Assembly (NCBI RefSeq): GCF_008704205.1
Contig: NZ_VXLC01000037.1
Coordinates: 1-64,000, forward strand
DNA length: 64,000 nucleotides
Direction: 5' to 3'
From: Nocardia colli
GTDB taxonomy: Bacteria > Actinomycetota > Actinomycetes > Mycobacteriales > Mycobacteriaceae
Below the pieces are notes generated by a model that was given only the letters and a program-made list of their open reading frames with translations, was not told where the DNA came from and made no database searches. The position numbers and the translations under genes were made by a program. Position 1 is the stretch's first letter, and every line of letters starts with the position of its first letter. Of the stretch, positions 58,823-64,000 are shown one piece after another.

Positions 58823-59872
58823 TCAGGCCGGATAGGTATGCGTTTCCGTGGCTTTCACGGCGGCCCACAGTCGCAGGCCCGGCCGGAGGCGTAGATCGGC
58901 GACGGTGGCGGGGGTGACGTCGGCCAGGACCGGCGGGGCGCCGTCGAGGCGGAGGCGGATGGTGTGGGCGTGCTGCTCGATGCCGGCGATGGTGACCGGC
59001 CAGGTGTTGCGCGGGCTGCCGGTGGGGTGCTCGAGGTGCAGGCCGACGGCGGTGGGGGAGAACGCGATGTGCACCGGGCCTTCGGCGGGTTCGGCGGCGG
59101 TGAGGGTGCCGCCGGTGTCGAGTTCGACGGTGGTGCCGTGCGCGGTGCCGCGATAGAGGTTGAGGCCCACCAGGTTTGCCACGTAGTCGGAGCGGGGGCG
59201 GTGGGCGACCTCGCTCGGGGAACCCTGCTGGACGACGACGCCGTTTTCCAGGATGACGAGGCGGTCGGCCAGCACCATGGCATCGAGCGGGTCGTGGGTG
59301 ACCAGCACGGTGTGGCCGGGGTAGTCGGCGAGGTGATGGGCAAGGTCGGAGCGCACGCGCAGGCGGGTGCTGGCGTCGAGCGCGGCCAGCGGCTCGTCCA
59401 GGAGCAGCAGGGCTGGGTCGGTGGCGAGGGCGCGGGCGAGGGCGACGCGCTGGGCTTGGCCGCCGGACAGGGCTCGCGGTTTGGCGTGCGCGTGGTCGGC
59501 GAGCCCGACCTGATCCAGCCATTCGGCGGCGCGCGCTCGGGCGGCGGTGCGGCGCTGTCCGCGGGCGCGCAGGCCGAACGCGACGTTGTCCAGCGCGCTC
59601 AGGTGGCCGAACAGCAGGTAGTCCTGGAAGACGACGCCGACCTCGCGCTGTTCGGCGGGCACGAACACCTTCGGCGGTGCGTCCCAGGTCTTTTCGCCGA
59701 TCCGCAAGCTGCCGCCGGTCAGCGGCGTGAGCCCGGCGAGCGTGCGCAGCGCCGTGGTCTTGCCCGCGCCATTGGGTCCGAGCAAGGCGACGACTTCACC
59801 CGCCGCCACGGACAGTTGGATATCGAGCTCGAATCGACCTCGGGTAACGCGCAATTCCGCGTCGAGGGTCAT
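58823..59872 (-). CDS. modC: Molybdate ABC transporter ATP-binding protein
   Basis: A 349-residue ATPase. Walker A GPNGAGKTT, signature LSGGQAQRVALARAL, Walker B LLLLDEPLAALD and the H-loop VLVTHDPLDAM are complete. A C-terminal TOBE region (GSPRNTWPVTIAGIEQ, VKATETHTY) is the usual molybdate-sensing extension of ModC. The ATG at 59872 overlaps the modB stop by 4 nt. It lies last in the modABC order. Confidence 0.93.
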   Translation of the reverse strand: MTLDAELRVTRGRFELDIQLSVAAGEVVALLGPNGAGKTTALRTLAGLTPLTGGSLRIGEKTWDAPPKVFVPAEQREVGVVFQDYLLFGHLSALDNVAFGLRARGQRRTAARARAAEWLDQVGLADHAHAKPRALSGGQAQRVALARALATDPALLLLDEPLAALDASTRLRVRSDLAHHLADYPGHTVLVTHDPLDAMVLADRLVILENGVVVQQGSPSEVAHRPRSDYVANLVGLNLYRGTAHGTTVELDTGGTLTAAEPAEGPVHIAFSPTAVGLHLEHPTGSPRNTWPVTIAGIEQHAHTIRLRLDGAPPVLADVTPATVADLRLRPGLRLWAAVKATETHTYPA

Positions 59873-60681
59873 ACCGCGCCCCGAATCCACCGCTCGCGCA
59901 AGGCGACCAGAACCGCGACCGACACCGTGAGCAATACCAGGCTGAGCACGATCGCATCCTCCGGATCGGCTTCGAGCGCCAGGTAGACCGCCAGCGGCAT
60001 GGTCGTCGTCTTGCCGGGAAAGTTGCCCGCGAACGTGATGGTGGCCCCGAATTCGCCGAGCGCCCGGGCCCAGCACAGCACCCCGCCCGCCACCACGCCG
60101 GGCAACACGGAGGGCAAGGTCACCCGCCGGAAGGTGAGCCACCGCGACGCCCCCAGCGTCGCCGCCGCCTCCTCGAACCGCGGATCCGCCGCTCGCAGCG
60201 CGCCTTCCACCGAGATCACCAGAAATGGCATCGCCACAAAGGCTTCCGCGACCACCACACCGGCCGTCGTGAACGGCAGTGAGACGCCGAACCATTCGTA
60301 CAGATACCGGCCGAACAACCCGCGCCGGCCGAGCACCAGCAGCAGCGCCACGCCGCCGACCACCGGCGGCAACACCAGCGGCACGGTGACCAGCGCGCGC
60401 AACACCCCGCGCCCCGGCACGTCGCCGCGCGCGAGCAGCCACGCCAGCGGCACCCCGAATATCAGGCAGAGCACCGTCGCGAGACTCGCGCACTCCAGCG
60501 AAAGCCGCAGCGCCTGACCGACTTCGGCGTTCAGCAGCCGATCCGGCAGGCCCCGCCACGGCGCCCGCCACAGCAGCCCGATCAGCGGCACGAGCAGAAA
60601 CGCCAGCGCGCACAGCGCGGGCAGCACCAGAACGAGCGGTCGCCTTCCCTGTGCTGCCCGTCGCCGCGGCACCCGGGTCAC
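59869..60681 (-). CDS. modB: Molybdate ABC transporter permease
   Basis: A 270-residue permease translated from GTG 60681, which overlaps the modA stop by 4 nt (GTGA). Six membrane helices are visible. The EAA loop reads DPRFEEAAATLGASRWLTFRR and is followed by LPGVVAGGVLCWARALGEFGAT, the ModB/CysT signature. PLVLPPVVGGVALL lies in the core. It pairs with ModC as a homodimeric channel. Confidence 0.93.
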   Translation of the reverse strand: MTRVPRRRAAQGRRPLVLVLPALCALAFLLVPLIGLLWRAPWRGLPDRLLNAEVGQALRLSLECASLATVLCLIFGVPLAWLLARGDVPGRGVLRALVTVPLVLPPVVGGVALLLVLGRRGLFGRYLYEWFGVSLPFTTAGVVVAEAFVAMPFLVISVEGALRAADPRFEEAAATLGASRWLTFRRVTLPSVLPGVVAGGVLCWARALGEFGATITFAGNFPGKTTTMPLAVYLALEADPEDAIVLSLVLLTVSVAVLVALRERWIRGAV

Positions 60682-61469
60682 GGGGCGTCGAATCCCGCCT
60701 TGGCGAACACCGTCTTCGCCTGATCGGACTTCACGAACTCGACGAACGTGGCGGCCGCGGCCGAGTTCGGCGCGTGCGCCAGCGGCGCGACCGGGTAGTC
60801 GTTGATCGCCTTGGCCGCCTCGGGGAAGTCGATGCCCTCCACCTGGGCGCCGGCCGACAGCACGTCGGTGCGGTACACCAGCGCGGCGTCGACCTCGCCG
60901 AGCTTGACCTTGGTCAGCACCGCCTTCACGTCGGCCTCCCTGGTATCGGGCTGCGGGTTGACGCCCGCGACCTCGAACACCGTCTTGGCGGCGGCGCCGC
61001 ACGGCACCTGCTCGGCGCACAGCGCGATCTTCGGCTCGGTCTTGCCGAAGTCGGCCAGGCCGGTGATGTGGCCGGGGTTGCCCTTGGGCACCGCGATCTC
61101 CAGCCGGTTGCGCACGAAGGTGACCGGTGCGCCGGTCACCTCGCCCTTGTCCTGCACCTGCTGCATGTTCTTCGGCGCGGCGGAGGCGAACACGTCGGCG
61201 GGGGCGCCCTGGTTGATCTGCTCGGCCAGCGCCGAGCTGGCGCCGAAGCTGTAGACCACCTTGACGCCGGGGTGCGCGGCCTCGAACTGCTTGCCGAGTT
61301 CGGTGAAGGTCTCGGTCAGCGAGGCCGCGGCGAACACCGTGACGGTGCCGCCGAGCCTGTCCGTGCCCGCGGGCGCCGCTTTGTCGTCGGAGCCGCAGCC
61401 GACCAGGGTCAGCGCGGCCACGCCGGCCAGGGCGGCGGCACTCAGCGAACGAATCATTTTCGACCTCAT
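60678..61469 (-). CDS. modA: Molybdate-binding lipoprotein
   Basis: A 263-residue periplasmic-type binding lipoprotein with lipobox LTLVGC (Cys25). Mature ModA motifs are VTVFAAASLTETF, YSFGASSALAEQINQGAPAD and VFASAAPKNMQQVQ, with ALVYRTDVLSAG near the C-terminus. These Ser, Ala and Tyr residues hold the oxyanion. The start ATG 61469 shares one base with the stop of the upstream regulator gene; a second ATG four codons later is possible. Confidence 0.93.
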   Translation of the reverse strand: MRSKMIRSLSAAALAGVAALTLVGCGSDDKAAPAGTDRLGGTVTVFAAASLTETFTELGKQFEAAHPGVKVVYSFGASSALAEQINQGAPADVFASAAPKNMQQVQDKGEVTGAPVTFVRNRLEIAVPKGNPGHITGLADFGKTEPKIALCAEQVPCGAAAKTVFEVAGVNPQPDTREADVKAVLTKVKLGEVDAALVYRTDVLSAGAQVEGIDFPEAAKAINDYPVAPLAHAPNSAAAATFVEFVKSDQAKTVFAKAGFDAP

Positions 61470-61867
61470 CAACTTTCCGGAATCTCGACTACGACATGTG
61501 TCGACTTGACCGACGCCACCGCGACGCTGCCGACCTCGAGCCCGAGCTCGTCGACCGACTCCCGGCTCAGCAGCGAGACCAGCCGGAACGGTCCGGCCTG
61601 CATCTCGACCTGCGCCATCACGGTGTCCTTGAGCACCCGCGTCACGATGCCGCGCATCCGATTGCGGGCGGACGCGGCCACGGTGACGCCCGGTTCCGGG
61701 GTCTCCGCGGTGGCCTGGAGGAATTCGGCCAGCTCCCGGCCGCGCACGCCCTTGCGCCCGTTGCCGAGCTGGATCGCGGTGAGCTTGCCCTGATCGATCC
61801 ATCGCCGCACGGTGTCGTCGCTGACTCCCGCCAGCACCGCCACCTCACTGATCCGCAAATTCGACAC
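61469..61867 (-). CDS. HTH-TOBE molybdate-responsive regulator
   Basis: A 132-residue regulator starting at GTG 61867. The N-terminal excisionase/MerR-type HTH reads LRISEVAVLAGVSDDTVRRW and IDQGKLTAIQLGNGRKGVRG; the C-terminal TOBE domain has SARNRMRGIVTRVLKDTVMAQ and VASVKSTHVVVEIPES. It therefore resembles a minimal actinobacterial ModE substitute. Its position upstream of modA, one base from it, implies control of the operon by molybdate. An inverted repeat lies just upstream of its start. Confidence 0.88.
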   Translation of the reverse strand: MSNLRISEVAVLAGVSDDTVRRWIDQGKLTAIQLGNGRKGVRGRELAEFLQATAETPEPGVTVAASARNRMRGIVTRVLKDTVMAQVEMQAGPFRLVSLLSRESVDELGLEVGSVAVASVKSTHVVVEIPES

Positions 61868-61871
61868 GATT

Positions 61872-61885
61872 GGCAGTTTATTGCC
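61872..61885. promoter_or_regulatory. Candidate operator of the molybdate operon
   Basis: GGCA-gtttat-TGCC is a perfect 4-bp inverted repeat 5 bp upstream of the HTH-TOBE start, with AT-rich spacer. It could be the autoregulatory site. The remaining 357 bp up to the small peptide gene contain no other gene; a possible TTGAGC -35 at about 62176 may serve the peptide gene. Confidence 0.35.
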
Positions 61886-62242
61886 GTATCTGCGGAAAGC
61901 AAGGGGCGATCGTCGGGCGGCGCGGCGGGGCGTCGCCGGCCGCGCAGGGCTTGCGGCGGTCGGGTGGAGGTGACCGTCAGACGCGGGGCCGCCGGATTCT
62001 TCCGGTCTGTGCCTGCTGTGATTGCTGGGGCGGAATTTCCGGTGAACTCTCTCACAACGAGCGCACGCCGAAGCATGGGCAAAATTCCATCGGGAAGCAC
62101 ATAAATGCCTGCTGGCCATAACTTTTCGCGCCGAATCCGGGGAATCGGGCCGTGCCGTATTTCACCGATCGAACAGTTGAGCACGCTCCGCGATCACTAC
62201 ATTGGAAGGGATTTCGCAGTCCCATCTGATGGAGGAATTTCG

Positions 62243-62347
62243 GTGCCGATTATCGATCTGGGTTCGTCAGCGTTGAATCTCGCGAACGTCGTGACGTCCA
62301 TTGCCGCCAACATCACCTACCTGTTGCAGGCCTGGCACGTCATCTAG
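62243..62347 (+). CDS. Hydrophobic 34-residue peptide
   Basis: The GTG at 62243 has a perfect GGAGG 7 nt upstream, the strongest binding site in this part of the window. The peptide VPIIDLGSSALNLANVVTSI-AANITYLLQAWHVI is amphipathic to hydrophobic with an aromatic end (YLLQAW). It has no signal peptide or positive charge. Its stop overlaps the convergent PucR stop (CTAG). The binding site and complete frame make translation likely; no family is recognised. Confidence 0.6.
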   Translation: MPIIDLGSSALNLANVVTSIAANITYLLQAWHVI

Positions 62348-63609
62348 TCGACCCCGTGACCCGGCGGCGTCGCGGCCTTCGCGTCGGCCGCCGGGCACAG
62401 GCGATGGATCGTCAACGCCGCCGCGAGCAGCCGGGAATCATGCGGCTCGGTGGGATCGATACCGGTGAGTTCCGCGATGCGGCGCAGGCGATAGCTGAAC
62501 GTATTGGGGTGGACGTGGATCTCGGCGGCGGCCGCTTTGCGGTCGGATCCGTGGCGCAGATGCGCGTCGAGCGCTTCGATCAGATGGGGGCTCGGCAGGA
62601 TCGGCGCGATCCGTTCGACCAGTCGCTCCCGCGCGGGGCCCGGCCGGGTGAGCTGGTGTTCCAGTAATAGATCGTCGAGCCGGTAGACGCCCGGCGGTTT
62701 GCCGAGCAGGCGGGCCAGTTCGGCCAGATCGGTCGCCTCGTGCGCGGTCTGTGGCACGGATTCCCTGGTGACCGAACGATATTCGGCGATGAACACCGCG
62801 ACGCCGAACTGTTCGGCGAGTTCGGCGGCCAGTTGTTCGTAGCGCTGCTCGGCCGGGTCCGCGTCGGCGACGTCCGGCAGCAACGCGATCCCGGTCGAGC
62901 CGTCGAACGTGGCCAGCGCGGTGGTGCCGGTGCGGCCGTCCAGGGCGCGTTGCAGGATCCTGATCCGCCGCCTGCTGATCAGCGTGGCCACCGTGCTCGG
63001 CTGCTCGTCGTGGCGAATGTGGATGGCCAGTACGGTGTATCGCTCGGCCAATGCCGTATCCGCCCGCGCGGCAAGCTCTTCGGCGGGCAACCCGCCGAGT
63101 AGCGCGGCGCACAGCGCGCGCCGGGCCTCGCGTTCGGCGTTGTAGATCGACTGCTCGACCTCGGTGTAGGTCTCGACCACGGTGATGTTGATGTGCATCA
63201 GCAGGTCGAGCAGCCGGCCGCCGATGACGGTCAGGTCGTGCATCTCCGCCGTCGTGGCCAGCGCCACCGCCTCCTGCAGCACCGATTGCGCCGAGCCGTG
63301 GATGGCCTCGATCAACAGCGGCAACGGAATTCGGTCCTCCGCGTGCCGTTGCGCGACCGGGACGACGAAGGCCGCGACCTCGGCCCTGGTGAACTCGCGC
63401 TGCTCGCCGATGGCCTGTAAGACCGCTCGGCCGCACGCGTAGATCGCGGGCAGCACCTCGGCGGTGAAGTGACCCTTCGGCAGATCCGCGGCGGGCCGGG
63501 TGGCGCCGAGTCCCGCGGCCAGCATGCGTTCGGAGATCTGCGGCCAGCGGGTGAGCAGCCGGGTGACCAATGGTGCGTTGCCGGTCGGCGGGGAAAGGGC
63601 GAGGGACAT
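62344..63609 (-). CDS. PucR/CdaR-family transcriptional regulator
   Basis: A 421-residue regulator with a central GGDEF-like (CdaR) domain and the C-terminal PucR HTH: LIEALDAHLRHGSDRKAAAAE, HVHPNTFSYRLRRIAELTG. The N-terminal 160 residues are helical (RsbRD-like region). Such proteins often govern purine, sugar-acid or proline metabolism; no target is evident next to it, though the divergent secreted-protein gene beyond 63868 is a candidate. Confidence 0.88.
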   Translation of the reverse strand: MSLALSPPTGNAPLVTRLLTRWPQISERMLAAGLGATRPAADLPKGHFTAEVLPAIYACGRAVLQAIGEQREFTRAEVAAFVVPVAQRHAEDRIPLPLLIEAIHGSAQSVLQEAVALATTAEMHDLTVIGGRLLDLLMHINITVVETYTEVEQSIYNAEREARRALCAALLGGLPAEELAARADTALAERYTVLAIHIRHDEQPSTVATLISRRRIRILQRALDGRTGTTALATFDGSTGIALLPDVADADPAEQRYEQLAAELAEQFGVAVFIAEYRSVTRESVPQTAHEATDLAELARLLGKPPGVYRLDDLLLEHQLTRPGPARERLVERIAPILPSPHLIEALDAHLRHGSDRKAAAAEIHVHPNTFSYRLRRIAELTGIDPTEPHDSRLLAAALTIHRLCPAADAKAATPPGHGVD

Positions 63610-63867
63610 GAGCCGATTGTTTCCAACGACAGGTTTTGCGGCAAGGTAACCGGCACATCGGCCGGAACTTTGGCTCGGACAACAACTTCCCGCTCGGATT
63701 CTTCTCCCCGGCGTGCAGTGACAATGGCATCGGGGCGGCCATAGATTCGACCTGTCCCGATATGGTGCGCATCACATTCGAACGGTGATGTGGCGCGGGA
63801 AACACGGTGCGGCGGTCGGCAATTCAGGTCCCGGACGCGCAAATCGCTGGAATGGGAAGTGAACTGA

Positions 63868-64000
63868 ATGTTTGCAATGACGCAACACGCCAAGCGGGCC
63901 GTCTGTGGTGCCGCGGTGATCGCCGGGTTGACCGTGGCGGCGGTCCTCGGTTCCGGTGTGGCGGGCGGTGATCCGCGCATCGATCCGACGGAGCAGTCGC
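63868..64000 (+). CDS. Start of an exported protein (cut by window edge)
   Basis: The ATG at 63868 follows GGGAAG. The first 34 residues (MFAMTQHAKRAVCGAAVIAG, LTVAAVLGSGVAGG) form a signal peptide: two positive charges, a hydrophobic core and small residues at the end. The mature start reads DPRIDPTEQS and runs off the window. Function cannot be told. It is divergent from the PucR gene, 258 bp apart. Confidence 0.6.
   Translation, partial: MFAMTQHAKRAVCGAAVIAGLTVAAVLGSGVAGGDPRIDPTEQS

Noticed and set aside
1..64000. tRNA, rRNA, CRISPR arrays, insertion sequences or attachment sites
   Set aside because: I found no cloverleaf-like sequence, regular spaced repeats, transposase motifs or flanking inverted repeats with target duplications. 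Visual reading may miss diverged copies.

Overview
The window looks like a chromosomal segment of a mycolic-acid actinomycete (Mycobacteriales), most like Nocardia or a close relative. The reasons are high GC throughout, frequent GTG and TTG starts, 1-4 nt start/stop overlaps, and a characteristic gene set: LppP/LprE lipoprotein, DesA3-type acyl-CoA desaturase, UsfX/SigF pair, small Rpf protein, DUF574 methyltransferase and stand-alone LigD polymerase. I see no insertion sequence, prophage, CRISPR array, tRNA or rRNA. The genus is an inference from gene content.

Layout. 1-2.5 kb: a broken methyltransferase, an LppP/LprE lipoprotein and a beta-lactamase-fold exported protein. 2.5-5.7 kb (minus): a truncated haemoglobin and an ATP synthase operon with membrane-sector genes only (atpI-like, a, c, b and a b' protein ending where the delta domain should begin); no F1 gene follows. 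6.4-10.1 kb (plus): four translationally coupled genes for an uncharacterised membrane system with a cupredoxin-like lipoprotein. 10.1-15.2 kb (minus): a BMP-type nucleoside ABC importer. 15.4-27.3 kb: metallophosphoesterase, aldose epimerase, TetR regulator with an inverted decayed paralogue beside it, DesA3 desaturase, methyltransferase, P450, M23 peptidase, LigD polymerase and hydrolases.

27.4-33.0 kb (minus): a peptidoglycan amino-sugar salvage cluster (murQ, MurR-type regulator, anmK, sodium/solute symporter, BadF-type sugar kinase). Together these could import MurNAc-type sugars, make MurNAc-6-phosphate and convert it to GlcNAc-6-phosphate. 33-44.9 kb: cupin, AraC, glycine-zipper protein, an F420/NADP reductase-like gene and an atypical inositol-phosphatase-family gene divergent from a LysR regulator, an orphan peptide-binding lipoprotein, UsfX-SigF, a NYN-LOTUS protein, a Tat-exported multicopper oxidase and a NarL-type two-component system.

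45-55.7 kb: gamma-glutamyltransferase, an anchored GH65 enzyme, an SMP-30-like exported protein, an Rpf protein, an MFS transporter with a large extra domain, a lone TOBE (Mop) protein and a PPOX-fold protein. 55.8-58.7 kb (minus): a thiolase-phosphotransferase-SDR operon of fatty-acid or sterol type. 58.8-61.9 kb (minus): molybdate importer modABC headed by an HTH-TOBE regulator. 62.2-64 kb: a 34-residue hydrophobic peptide gene, a PucR-type regulator and the start of an exported protein.

Three genes (atpI-like, M23 peptidase, MFS transporter) have their ribosome binding site inside or against a perfect inverted repeat. An intrinsic terminator sits in the leader of the LppP/LprE gene. These 5' leader structures and the F1-less ATP synthase operon are the least expected items here.
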